From CAXMQS01 sp036446035 (GTDB taxonomy: Bacteria > Actinomycetota > Acidimicrobiia > Spongiisociales > JAOTWH01), in assembly GCA_036446035.1 (NCBI GenBank), contig JAZFSG010000081.1, forward strand, positions 1 to 16,878: a stretch of DNA of 16,878 nucleotides, given 5' to 3'. Every line of letters starts with the position of its first letter. Position 1 is the stretch's first letter. The translations under genes and the position numbers were made by a program. Shown here piece by piece: positions 7,165 through 14,908 of the stretch. The notes beneath the pieces were generated by a model that had not been told where the DNA came from, did no database searches, and was given only the letters and a program-made list of their open reading frames with translations.

Positions 7165-8159
7165 GCCTGTGTTCTGAGTGCAACGTCGACGAGGCGATTG
7201 CTATAGCCCCACTCGTTGTCGTACCAGCCGAACACCTTGACCATGGTCGGGCTGGCCGCCATTGTGAACTGGCCGTCGAGTATGCACGAGTGCGGGTCGC
7301 CGACGATGTCGCTCGACACGATGGGATCCTCGGTGTAGCGCAAGATGCCTGCCATCGGCCCGGCCGCAGCTTCCTTGAACGCTGCGTTCACCGCCTCTTC
7401 GCTCGCCTCGTTTTCGAGGGAGACGACGAGGTCAGTGATAGAGCCATCCGGAATCGGCACCCGCAGCGCCTTGGCCACGAGCTTGCCCTCCAGCTCAGGC
7501 ATGACGATGCCAAGTGCCTTGGCGGCGCCGGTCGATGTCGGAACGATGTTGGCTGCCGCTCCCCTGCCGCGACGCAGGTCTGAGTGCGGGAGGTCGAGCA
7601 GGTGCTGATCGTTCGTGTAGGCGTGGATCGTTGTGAAGGCTCCCTCGCGGATTCCGAAACTGTCGTGCAACACCTTGGCCATCGGGCCGACACAGTTGGT
7701 TGTGCACGATGCGTTGGAGATGATCTTGTGCTTAGTCGGGTCGAAATCGGCATCGTTGACACCAAGCACCAGGTTGTAGTCAGGCGTGTCCTTCATCGGG
7801 GCAGACACGATGACCCACTCGGCACCAGCCTCGCGGTGCTTGGAGGCAGTCTCCATCGTTCGGAACACGCCGGTGGATTCGATGACGACATCTACTCCCA
7901 GGTCGCCCCACGGCAGCGCTGCCGGATCCCTCTCCGCGAAGATGTTGAAGCTGTCGCCGTCGACCGTGAGCTCCGACCCCTTCACATCGACGGCCCCGGG
8001 GAACCGACCGAGAACGGTGTCGTACCTCAGCAGGTAGGCAAGCGTCTCGGCGTCCGTTAGATCGTTGACCCCGACTATGTCGACCTCGCCTCCGCGGGCG
8101 TGTACGGCACGGAAGAAGTTACGGCCGATGCGGCCGAAGCCGTTGATGGCCACCTTCAT
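7161..8159 (-). CDS. gap: Glyceraldehyde-3-phosphate dehydrogenase, type I
   Basis: Cytosolic enzyme oxidising and phosphorylating glyceraldehyde-3-phosphate to 1,3-bisphosphoglycerate. The 332 residues show the Rossmann start AINGFGRIGRN (4-14), an aspartate after the second strand (VND, D33) typical of NAD-preferring enzymes, and the catalytic signature SNASCTTNC with nucleophile C152. The general-base histidine is H179 in TTIHAYTNDQ. The end has the family-typical WYDNEWGYSNRLVD. ATG start with AGAGAGGA about 8 bases upstream. First gene of the glycolytic block; 52 bp separate it from yvcK, with two short hairpins but no clear promoter, so it may be read from upstream. Confidence 0.97.
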   Translation of the reverse strand: MKVAINGFGRIGRNFFRAVHARGGEVDIVGVNDLTDAETLAYLLRYDTVLGRFPGAVDVKGSELTVDGDSFNIFAERDPAALPWGDLGVDVVIESTGVFRTMETASKHREAGAEWVIVSAPMKDTPDYNLVLGVNDADFDPTKHKIISNASCTTNCVGPMAKVLHDSFGIREGAFTTIHAYTNDQHLLDLPHSDLRRGRGAAANIVPTSTGAAKALGIVMPELEGKLVAKALRVPIPDGSITDLVVSLENEASEEAVNAAFKEAAAGPMAGILRYTEDPIVSSDIVGDPHSCILDGQFTMAASPTMVKVFGWYDNEWGYSNRLVDVALRTQA

Positions 8160-8211
8160 GATTGTCGTCCTCTCTACTCCAGCGGAGTCTGCGTCTTCGG
8201 TAGCGCGAAGT

Positions 8212-9189
8212 CTACGACGGAGCTATCCGGCCGAGGACGTCGCCGAGCCGGTTGGGGTGATGAAACGGCCAATCGCCCGAGCGATCGACGAGGTCCGCAT
8301 AGACAACGTCAAGGCCGAGCTGTGCCGCCCAGACCTCGTCGATGCGAACCGGCTCGTGTGGTCTCTCGACAGCAATCGGAGAGTCGTTAGCCACGATGAC
8401 ATCGGGCCTGCGAAGTCTCCCGTGTGAGGACAGAGCCTCGATGTGGGCGGCTCCGTCCATGCCGAGCGTCTCCCCGTCCTGAGTTATCAGGTTGCAGACG
8501 TAGACCAGTTGTGCCTCGGAAGCATTGATGGCATCCGCCATTCCCGGCACGGCTACCGCGCCAAGCGTCGATGTGAAGAGGCTGCCCGGTCCGAGAACGA
8601 TCTGACCCGCCCCCTTGATGGCGGCCAGCGCCCGCGGGTTAGCCGCGACGTCCGCCGGCTCCAGGGTCAGTTCGGTGATCTCGCCGGCAGTCTGAGCGAT
8701 GTTGAGCTGACCGTGCACGGCCTTGCCGTCGATGACGGCTTTCATTGTCAAGGACTCGGTTGCAGCCGGCACGACGGACCCGATGGAACCGAGGCAACGT
8801 TCTGCCTCCATCACACCCTCGTCGAAACTGCCGGCCTCCGCCGCCATCGCTGCCAACATCAAGTTGCCGAGTGAGTGACCCGCGATGTCACCTTCATCGA
8901 ATCGGAACTCGAATAGGTCTCGCCAGGTCGAATGGGCTGGCGTGAGCGCAACGAGCGCTCGCCGCAGGTCTCCCGGCGGGGGGATGCCGAGCGCCGGACT
9001 GAGCCGGCCCGAAGAACCTCCATTGTCCGCTACACCGACGATCGCGGTGATGCTCGGAGTGACGAGTTGGATCGCTTGCAACGCGGTGGCCAGCCCGTGA
9101 CCACCTCCCAGAGCGACCACCTCGACGCCCTCGAAGTCCGCTTCGAGTGCCTGGAGCAGCGGGTCGGTCATTGTCCCGTAGTCGGTCAC
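8212..9189 (-). CDS. yvcK: Gluconeogenesis/cell-envelope factor YvcK (CofD-like)
   Basis: Member of the YvcK/GlmR branch of the CofD-like family. In Bacillus and mycobacteria homologues bind UDP-GlcNAc and are needed for growth on gluconeogenic carbon and for peptidoglycan precursor supply. The 325 residues show VVALGGGHGLATAL (24-37), GVADNGGSSGRL (52-63), PPGDLRRAL (71-79) and later LGPGSLFTSTLGAV. It is not the F420-biosynthetic CofD itself, judging from YvcK-type length and context. GTG start overlaps the rapZ stop by 4 bases; a second possible start is the ATG six codons in. Neighbours uvrC and rapZ match the classical order, but whiA, normally next, is absent. Confidence 0.93.
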   Translation of the reverse strand: MTDYGTMTDPLLQALEADFEGVEVVALGGGHGLATALQAIQLVTPSITAIVGVADNGGSSGRLSPALGIPPPGDLRRALVALTPAHSTWRDLFEFRFDEGDIAGHSLGNLMLAAMAAEAGSFDEGVMEAERCLGSIGSVVPAATESLTMKAVIDGKAVHGQLNIAQTAGEITELTLEPADVAANPRALAAIKGAGQIVLGPGSLFTSTLGAVAVPGMADAINASEAQLVYVCNLITQDGETLGMDGAAHIEALSSHGRLRRPDVIVANDSPIAVERPHEPVRIDEVWAAQLGLDVVYADLVDRSGDWPFHHPNRLGDVLGRIAPS

Positions 9190-10049
9190 TTCTCGATATC
9201 CCTATGCCGAACGGCCACGTCAACCTCGCCCTTTGCCAAGCGCTTCCCGAGTTCGTCTGCGATGGCAACAGAACGGTGCCTGCCTCCGGTACAGCCGATT
9301 CCGATCGTGACGTAGGACTTCCCTTCCACCTGGAAGCGGGGAATGAGGAAAGTGACAAGGTCGGTCACCTTCTCCAAGAAGCTGGCGGCATCCTCTGAGT
9401 CCAGCACGTAGTCGCTGACGATGGGATCGGTCCCCGTGAGCGGACGCAGCTCTGGGTCCCAATGAGGATTCGGAAGGAAGCGGACATCGAGAAGCAGGTC
9501 GACCTCGCGGGGCGCCCCATACTTGAAGCCGAACGATCGCACCGAAACTCTCATCGGCTGCGCCGGCACTTCGGCGCTGAACGCCTCACGGATCAGCTCT
9601 CGTAGCTGGTGAACAGAGCGGTCGGTCGTGTCTATGACTACATCGGCTCGAGCCCGCACATCCGCCAGCGCCTCACGTTCCTTGGCGATCGACTCGGGGA
9701 TGCTGTCTGCTGCAACAGGATGGGGGCGCCGGTTCTCCGAGTAGCGATTGAGAAGAGCTTCATTGCTGGCATCGAGGAAGAGCACCGACGTCTTGACCCC
9801 GCTGCCCGCAATGCGGGCAATGGCAAGCTCGAGCTCATCGAACTCGAGGCCGCGTCTCGTGTCGACGATCACGGCGAGCCGAGCCGAAGGGCGATCCTCG
9901 AGGTCGACATGGTTGACGACATCCTTGATCAGGGCCGGCGGAAGGTTGTCGACGACCTCAAAGCCGAGATCCTCGAGGTCGATGGCAGCACGGGACTTCC
10001 CCGCTCCGGACATGCCTGTGATCACGATCAGATGTGGGGCGTTGGTCAC
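9186..10049 (-). CDS. rapZ: RapZ/YvcJ family nucleotide-binding protein
   Basis: P-loop NTPase of the RapZ (YvcJ) family. In enterobacteria it is an RNA adaptor controlling glucosamine-6-phosphate synthase; in Gram-positives it is a GTP/ATP-binding protein of less clear role. N-terminal Walker A GMSGAGKS follows at about residues 12-19; the C-terminal half has FGFKYGAP, DVRFLPNPHWDPELRPLTG and the signature IGCTGGRHRSVAIA. I choose the GTG at 10049 (287 residues) because AGAGGA lies 9 bases upstream; a TTG two codons earlier (10055) is only 3 bases from it. The stop overlaps the yvcK start as GTGA. uvrC ends about 76 bp upstream. Confidence 0.94.
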   Translation of the reverse strand: MTNAPHLIVITGMSGAGKSRAAIDLEDLGFEVVDNLPPALIKDVVNHVDLEDRPSARLAVIVDTRRGLEFDELELAIARIAGSGVKTSVLFLDASNEALLNRYSENRRPHPVAADSIPESIAKEREALADVRARADVVIDTTDRSVHQLRELIREAFSAEVPAQPMRVSVRSFGFKYGAPREVDLLLDVRFLPNPHWDPELRPLTGTDPIVSDYVLDSEDAASFLEKVTDLVTFLIPRFQVEGKSYVTIGIGCTGGRHRSVAIADELGKRLAKGEVDVAVRHRDIEK

Positions 10050-10125
10050 CGACAACCGTCCTCTGCGACTGGGGCCAATCTACTTGGGGTCGGCGGATGT
10101 TGGCGGTCCCGAAGACAGCGTGGCT

Positions 10126-11970
10126 TCAAGGTTGGGAGCGACCCGCATCGCCGTGCAGTACCCCGTGGAGCTCCTCGGCGACGCCACGCGGAACTACCTC
10201 GGCGAGTGCATCGACCTCGGCCTCGCGGATCTTCTTGAGTGAACCGAACCGGCCGATGAGTGCCTTCTTTCGCGTCGGCCCGATGCCGACCACGTCGTCG
10301 AGTATCGAGTCGACCATGCGCTTGCCCCGCAGCTTGGCGTGATACTGATTGGCGAAGCGGTGTGCTTCGTCCCTAACCCGTTGCAGCAGATATAGGGCGT
10401 CTTCTCCCCGTGGGATTCTGAGCGGGTCACTCCTTCCGGGCAGGTACACCTCTTCCATCCGTTTGGCCAGACCCGCGACGGGGATGTCGAGATCGAGCTC
10501 GCTCAACACCATTACGGCACGGCTGACCTGCCCGGCACCGCCGTCAACGAGAACGAGCGACGGTGGATAGGCGAACCTGCCCCTTTCCTCCACGGGCTTC
10601 TCCAGCTCAGCCAGGTAGGCAGTGAAGCGACGTCGGATCACTTCCTCCATTGAGGCGAAGTCGTCTTGACCGGCGACGCTGCGGACCTTGAACCGTCGAT
10701 ACTGACCCCGCTTGGGGAGACCGTCCTCGAGCACCACCATCGACCCGACGGTGTCCGTCCCCTGAATGTTGGCGATGTCGTAGGCCTCGATCCGCAGGGG
10801 GCTGTCCGGTAGCTCGAGGCTCTCCTGGAGGCTTCGCAGCGCCTTCGCCCTGGCATTGTGATCCGTGTTGCGCCGCAGTCGATGCCGTGCGAACTCTTCC
10901 CTGGCGTTGGTGTTGGCCGTCTCCAGGAGCCGCTTCTTGGCGCCCCGCTGCGGAACCCGCAGAGAGACTCGGCCATCACGGCGGTCCTCGAGCCAGCCAC
11001 CCCAAGCCACAGCGTCGTCTGGCAGTACTTCCACCAGGACCTCGGCGGGCGGTGTCTCATCGCGATAGAGCTCGCCGAGCATCTTTCCGAACAACTCCCC
11101 CGTCGCAACGTCCTCGACCTTGTCGATCACCGACGCCGACCGACCGACGACCCTCCCTTTGCGGACGTGCATGACGACGAGCGAGGCCTCGAGGTCGTCC
11201 TCGTCGAGAGCAAAGAGATCGAAGTCTTCGTTCCCCTCGGTCACGACCTCCTGGCGAGCCAGCGCCTTCTCTACCGACAGCAATTGGTCTCGCATGCGGG
11301 CGGCTCGCTCGTACTCGAGCGCATCTGACGACAGCAGCATCTCTTTCTTCAACTGTTCGACGATGCCCCGGCTGTCGCCGTCGAGGAAAGCCGCCAGGCC
11401 GTCGACGTGCTCCTGATACTCATCTGGCGTCACCTCTCCGACGCACGGCCCTGAGCAGCGCTCGATGTGGAAGAGCAGGCAGGGACGACCGCGCCCGGCG
11501 TGACGCTTGTACTTGCCGTCGGTACAGGTCCGCACCGGGAAGGTCCTCAGCAGCAGGTCGAGGGTCTGGCGGATGGCATAGGCGTGAGCGAAAGGACCGA
11601 AGTACTCGGTGCCCTTGCGCTTGCGACCCCGCATCACCGTCGCCCGAGGCCATTCGTCGGAGCGGGTGACGGCCAGGTAGGGGAAGCTCTTGTCGTCGCG
11701 CAGTCGTATATTGAACCGCGGCTGGTGCTGCTTGATGAGGGAGTTCTCAAGATGGAGGGCACCGACTTCGGAGTCGGTAACGATCCATTCGACGTCGTCG
11801 GCCGCCGCCACCATGGTTCGGGTGCGCGGCAGGACCCCGGTGCCGAAGTAGTTGGAAACCCGCTTGCGGAGAGAAAGAGCCTTTCCGACGTAGAGCACCT
11901 GGCCGTGTCGGTCCTTGAAGAGGTAAACCCCCGGGGCGTCGGGGATCTCAGAGGGCTGGGGGCGCTTCAC
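10126..11970 (-). CDS. uvrC: Excinuclease ABC subunit C
   Basis: Nuclease subunit of nucleotide-excision repair, cutting on both sides of a lesion in the UvrB-DNA complex. The 614 residues contain the N-terminal GIY-YIG domain (GVYLF at 14-18, LYVGKALSLRKRV, E75 for the 3' cut), four cysteines (C149, C164, C172, C176) placed as in UvrC iron-sulfur cluster proteins, and a UVR UvrB-binding segment about 205-240. The RNase H-like domain with acidic residues is seen in YDIANIQGT, GQDDFASMEEVIRRR and LVLVDGGAGQV for the 5' cut, and C-terminal helix-hairpin-helix motifs are around VVGIGPTRKKALI. GTG start with no Shine-Dalgarno; a TANNNT box ends 7 bases upstream, suggesting a leaderless mRNA. Confidence 0.97.
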   Translation of the reverse strand: MKRPQPSEIPDAPGVYLFKDRHGQVLYVGKALSLRKRVSNYFGTGVLPRTRTMVAAADDVEWIVTDSEVGALHLENSLIKQHQPRFNIRLRDDKSFPYLAVTRSDEWPRATVMRGRKRKGTEYFGPFAHAYAIRQTLDLLLRTFPVRTCTDGKYKRHAGRGRPCLLFHIERCSGPCVGEVTPDEYQEHVDGLAAFLDGDSRGIVEQLKKEMLLSSDALEYERAARMRDQLLSVEKALARQEVVTEGNEDFDLFALDEDDLEASLVVMHVRKGRVVGRSASVIDKVEDVATGELFGKMLGELYRDETPPAEVLVEVLPDDAVAWGGWLEDRRDGRVSLRVPQRGAKKRLLETANTNAREEFARHRLRRNTDHNARAKALRSLQESLELPDSPLRIEAYDIANIQGTDTVGSMVVLEDGLPKRGQYRRFKVRSVAGQDDFASMEEVIRRRFTAYLAELEKPVEERGRFAYPPSLVLVDGGAGQVSRAVMVLSELDLDIPVAGLAKRMEEVYLPGRSDPLRIPRGEDALYLLQRVRDEAHRFANQYHAKLRGKRMVDSILDDVVGIGPTRKKALIGRFGSLKKIREAEVDALAEVVPRGVAEELHGVLHGDAGRSQP

Positions 11971-11977
11971 GGGCGAA

Positions 11978-11983
11978 AGTGTA
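11978..11983 (-). promoter_or_regulatory. Candidate -10 box for leaderless uvrC mRNA
   Basis: Minus strand TACACT (matching TANNNT, 4 of 6 to the consensus) ends exactly 7 bases before the uvrC GTG, placing the transcription start at or next to the start codon. No good -35 is visible at 17 bases, and no Shine-Dalgarno lies between. Leaderless genes with this layout are common in actinomycetes. Confidence 0.4.
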
Positions 11984-12006
11984 CGGAGTAGGCCCAGAGC
12001 TGGCCG

Positions 12007-12012
12007 TAGCCT
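12007..12012 (+). promoter_or_regulatory. Candidate -10 box for leaderless DUF3159 gene
   Basis: Plus strand TAGCCT fits TANNNT and ends 6 bases before the GTG at 12019. No Shine-Dalgarno is seen before that GTG. The call is weaker than for uvrC because the box matches the consensus poorly and no -35 is visible. Confidence 0.25.
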
Positions 12013-12018
12013 CGACCC

Positions 12019-12705
12019 GTGCCCAGTTATCGCGACCAGCTAGCCGACTTCATAGCCGACCTCAGGGGACTGTTCATCGGCGATCGAACCTTCGGCGACG
12101 CTCTCCTCCCGCCGATCGTCTTCGTGGCGGCTCAGCGATGGCTTGGCGTCGGCTGGGCGGCGGTCCTGGCACTCGGCGTCGCCTCGCTGTTCATCCTCTG
12201 GCGTTGGAAGAAGCGGGGCTCGGTCACCTATGCGTTTGGCGGCGTCGCCACAGTCTCCCTCGCGGTGTTCTTCGCGCTGCGCTCGGGAGAGGCAGGGGAT
12301 TTCTTCATCCCCGGCATCGTGTCGGCCTTCCTCTGGGCCGTAGTGGGCACGGGATCGATCATCGCCCGGCGGCCTTTCGTTGTCTTCGCCAGTGCCTTCT
12401 ATCGCCGTTGGCCGGTCGAGTGGTATTGGCGGAACGACGTTCGACCTGCCTACACCATCGTTTCGTGGTGGTGGGTCGCCTACACCCTGGTGCGGGGCCT
12501 CGGACAGCTTTGGCTCTTTGTCGACGACCGAGTGGAGTTGTTGCTGACCTTCAAGCTGCTGACCAGCTTTCCGGTATCGGTGCCGCTGATGTTCGCCAGC
12601 TATGTGTACGGCAATCGCAAGCTGCACCGGCTCGGCGGACCAACCGTCGCGGAGCATCTGGCAGGCGCCGAGGCACCATTCGCCGGCGGGCAGCACGGCT
12701 TCTAA
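12019..12705 (+). CDS. DUF3159-like multi-pass membrane protein
   Basis: Predicted cytoplasmic-membrane protein of unknown function, 228 residues. Hydrophobic segments lie at about 30-40, 46-62, 74-88, 97-116, 145-168 and 178-197. The arrangement GDFFIPGIVSAF (93-104) followed by SIIARRPFV (113-121) and a final WLFVDD...LLTFKLLTSFPVSVPL resembles actinobacterial DUF3159 proteins, which I recognise by pattern only. GTG start chosen because it is the first start in the frame and matches the expected N-terminus; there is no ribosome-binding site. It is divergent from uvrC (48 bp between starts) and lies 66 bp before the methyltransferase gene. No transport or catalytic motif is visible. Confidence 0.72.
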   Translation: MPSYRDQLADFIADLRGLFIGDRTFGDALLPPIVFVAAQRWLGVGWAAVLALGVASLFILWRWKKRGSVTYAFGGVATVSLAVFFALRSGEAGDFFIPGIVSAFLWAVVGTGSIIARRPFVVFASAFYRRWPVEWYWRNDVRPAYTIVSWWWVAYTLVRGLGQLWLFVDDRVELLLTFKLLTSFPVSVPLMFASYVYGNRKLHRLGGPTVAEHLAGAEAPFAGGQHGF

Positions 12706-12771
12706 CAACACTGCCTCCCAGCCCCCAACAGTCGAACGTAGGCTGGCGCCCCTGACGAGAGGGCGACGCGC

Positions 12772-13836
12772 TTGGTAGACGACATAGCTGCGGAGTATCG
12801 GCTCGGGCCGCGATTCCTCAACGCATGGCAGCAACAAGGCGGGGCGAGCATCGAAGATCTCGCGGCCATGCCGCCCGATAGCCACGAGCGGCTGTGGGCC
12901 GAGTTCTCGCTGACCACCAACTTGCGCGGCCAAGAGCTGGCCTGGCAGGTAGCACGCCGCCTCACAGACGGCGTTCCGACGCTTGCCGGTCGCTCCTCGA
13001 TCGATGTTGGATGCGGGCTGGGCGGCACCGCCGTCGAGTGTGCCCGGCTGGGGTCCGATGCGCTGGGGATCGATCCAGATCCTGAGCGGGTAGATCTGGC
13101 GACGGCCAACGGAGCGGACAGCGGAGCATCCGTTCGCTTTCTGTCGGGTGATCTGCTCGATGGCCACGTTCGCCGTCAGCTCGGCTGCTTCGATGCCGTC
13201 ATCGCTCAGGACGTGCTGGAACACGTTGCCGACGCCCGAAAGGGTGTGCATGCCTTGGCGGAGCTGGCCTCTGCTGGCGGCCTGGTGGCGGCAGTCATTC
13301 CCAACGGCGACGCGGCGAGCTTCGTGCTCGCCGATGGGCACTACCTCCTACCAGGGCTCACCCTGCTGCGCCATCGCCCCGCGGCGGTGGAGTACCACGA
13401 GGCCCGATTCCCCAACGGTGACTACGACGTCGAGAACTATCACTCTTGGGACAGCTACGCCGCTTGGTTCGCCGAGGCGGGGCTCACCATCGTCGATGTG
13501 GAGCACATAGGTGGCGTTTCGTGGGACGAGCTCGATGCAACCCTCGGAGCGGCTCACCTGGCCGTGGTTGAGGCCGCGGACTCGCTACCTCAATCTGTTC
13601 GATCGGCCCTGAAGATGGCCTGGAGCGACTACGTCGACCGGGTTGCCGCGGCAAGATCACTTCCTCGATCAGAAGCCGAACGTCGAGTTACGGTCGAGTC
13701 GTGGCGGGTCTATGCGTCGCGAGGGCCGCTACGAAAGCAAGTCCACAAGAGAGCTCGAACTCGCCTGCGGAAGCTGACGAAGAGGATCCCGGGGATGAGT
13801 GCCCTGGTGAAAGCGTGGCGAGGCCGAGCGGACTGA
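12772..13836 (+). CDS. Class I SAM-dependent methyltransferase
   Basis: Predicted methyltransferase with a Rossmann-type S-adenosylmethionine domain, 354 residues. Motif I is SSIDVGCGLGGTAVECA (75-91), with an acidic residue ending strand 2 (GIDPDPE, D101), a GDLLDG loop (126-131) and the post-II region DAVIAQDVLEHV (141-152), as in the UbiG/Methyltransf_11/23 group. An N-terminal segment of about 70 residues precedes it. The C-terminus is strongly basic (RKQVHKRARTRLRKL about 318-332), which might contact a membrane or nucleic acid. TTG start with GAGAGGG 8 bases upstream. It ends 9 bases from the convergent LLM gene. The substrate is unknown; the neighbouring membrane protein gives no clue. 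Confidence 0.85.
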   Translation: MVDDIAAEYRLGPRFLNAWQQQGGASIEDLAAMPPDSHERLWAEFSLTTNLRGQELAWQVARRLTDGVPTLAGRSSIDVGCGLGGTAVECARLGSDALGIDPDPERVDLATANGADSGASVRFLSGDLLDGHVRRQLGCFDAVIAQDVLEHVADARKGVHALAELASAGGLVAAVIPNGDAASFVLADGHYLLPGLTLLRHRPAAVEYHEARFPNGDYDVENYHSWDSYAAWFAEAGLTIVDVEHIGGVSWDELDATLGAAHLAVVEAADSLPQSVRSALKMAWSDYVDRVAAARSLPRSEAERRVTVESWRVYASRGPLRKQVHKRARTRLRKLTKRIPGMSALVKAWRGRAD

Positions 13837-13845
13837 TGCCAGAGC

Positions 13846-14847
13846 TCAGCTCAGGGCCGGGATGATCGTCTCGCCGTAGGCGTCGAGCGTTGCTTCCTTA
13901 TCGTCGTGCATCAAGTAGACACCGAAGTGATCGACACCTAGCTCACGCAACAGCGTCAACTTCTCGATGTGGGCATCGGCGTCACCCAGGACACAGAAGC
14001 GATCGACGATCTCGTCTGGCACGAAGTCCGTTGACGGGTTGCCGGCCTTGCCGTGGTGGGCGTAGTCGTATGACTCCCGGGCTTTGATGTAATCGCTCAG
14101 AGCCTTGGGGACCCTGGACTCGTCCTCGCCGTACCTCGCAACCATGTCGGCGACGTGGTTGCCGACCATGCCGCCGAACCAGCGCAGTTGTTCGCGCTGG
14201 TGCTCGATGTCGTCGCCCACGTAGGCCGGAGCGACGACGCAGATAGCCACGTCGTCGGGATCGCGTCCGGCCTCTGACGCTGCCGTCCGCACCGCCGCGA
14301 CCGTCCACTCCAGAATCTGAGGGTCGGCAAGCTGCAAGATGAAGCCGTCGGCGTGTTGGCCGATGGTCGCCAGTGTCTTGGGGCCGTAGCCGGCAGACCA
14401 CATCGGCAGGTCCCAGCCGTTCTTTATCCACGGGATGCGCAGCTGCTTGTCGTTGAAGGTGACCTCCTCGCCGGCCACCATCGCCTTGATGATCCGCATC
14501 GACTCCACCATCGCGGCCAGGTTGCGGGGCTTGTCGCCGATGACCCGCAGCGCCGAGTCGCCTCGACCCATCCCACAGATGGTGCGACCGTCGTACATGT
14601 CGTTGAGCGTCGCGAATAGCGACGCCAGCACCGTCCAATCCCGTGTGCCCGGGTTGGTGACCATCGGTCCGACAACCATCTTCTCGGTCTCAGCGAGCAT
14701 CCTGCTGTAAATGACGAAAGGCTCCTGCCACAACACGTGGGAGTCAAATGTCCAGGCCTTGGAGAATCCGTTGGCCTCGGCACGCCGCGTGAGATCTATG
14801 ACGCGCTGCGCTGGCGGATTGGTCTGAAGGACGACACCGAAATCCAT
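13846..14847 (-). CDS. LLM class F420-dependent oxidoreductase
   Basis: Member of the luciferase-like monooxygenase superfamily, 333 residues, in the branch that uses coenzyme F420 rather than FMN, resembling the family known as TIGR03842. TIM-barrel landmarks are MDFGVVLQTNPP (1-12), WTFDSHVLWQEPF (32-44), VVGPMVTNPGTRD (58-70), the cofactor-phosphate region CGMGRGDSALRVIG (91-104), and MWSAGYGPKTLATIGQHADG (149-168). ATG start agrees with the family N-terminus, but there is no Shine-Dalgarno; the ATG overlaps the stop of a tiny upstream ORF. It is the third gene after a hydantoinase/dihydropyrimidinase gene and mmsA, implying a redox step in pyrimidine or hydantoin breakdown (inferred). FMN use cannot be excluded from sequence alone. 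Confidence 0.88.
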   Translation of the reverse strand: MDFGVVLQTNPPAQRVIDLTRRAEANGFSKAWTFDSHVLWQEPFVIYSRMLAETEKMVVGPMVTNPGTRDWTVLASLFATLNDMYDGRTICGMGRGDSALRVIGDKPRNLAAMVESMRIIKAMVAGEEVTFNDKQLRIPWIKNGWDLPMWSAGYGPKTLATIGQHADGFILQLADPQILEWTVAAVRTAASEAGRDPDDVAICVVAPAYVGDDIEHQREQLRWFGGMVGNHVADMVARYGEDESRVPKALSDYIKARESYDYAHHGKAGNPSTDFVPDEIVDRFCVLGDADAHIEKLTLLRELGVDHFGVYLMHDDKEATLDAYGETIIPALS

Positions 14848-14882
14848 CAGGCGCTGTTCGCGGTCATCGAGCTTCTCTTCAT
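14847..14882 (-). other. Tiny ORF (11 codons) bridging to the LLM start
   Basis: ATG at 14882, 11 codons, TGA at 14849-14847. Its stop shares one base with the LLM ATG (TGATG), and its start overlaps the stop of the preceding tiny ORF as ATGA. It probably matters only as a ribosome relay between mmsA and the LLM gene, not as a peptide. Confidence 0.3.
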
Positions 14883-14908
14883 CGCGCAGCCCGTACCGGC
14901 TCGGCCAT
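14879..14908 (-). other. Tiny ORF (9 codons) overlapping the mmsA stop
   Basis: The mmsA TGA and an ATG share a base (TGATG at 14910-14906). The ATG opens a 9-codon ORF ending TGA at 14881-14879, which in turn overlaps the next tiny ORF. See the linked finding on a termination-reinitiation chain. Confidence 0.3.

Noticed and set aside
8176..8210. Two short hairpins (ACTCC-AGC-GGAGT and CTTCG-N6-CGAAG) between yvcK and gap.
   Set aside because: The 5-bp stems are too short to support a terminator or riboswitch and could occur by chance in GC-rich DNA.
12040..13341. A 433-codon open frame on the minus strand, antisense to the DUF3159-like and methyltransferase genes.
   Set aside because: It overlaps two plus-strand genes, one with clear SAM-binding motifs. 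The translated protein is rich in Arg, Gly and Ala with no family motif, as expected for the shadow frame of GC-rich coding DNA.
13842..13852. Small palindrome GAGCTCAGCTC between the convergent methyltransferase and LLM genes.
   Set aside because: The arms are only 5 bp, there is no T tract, and it overlaps the stop of the LLM gene; not enough for a bidirectional terminator call.
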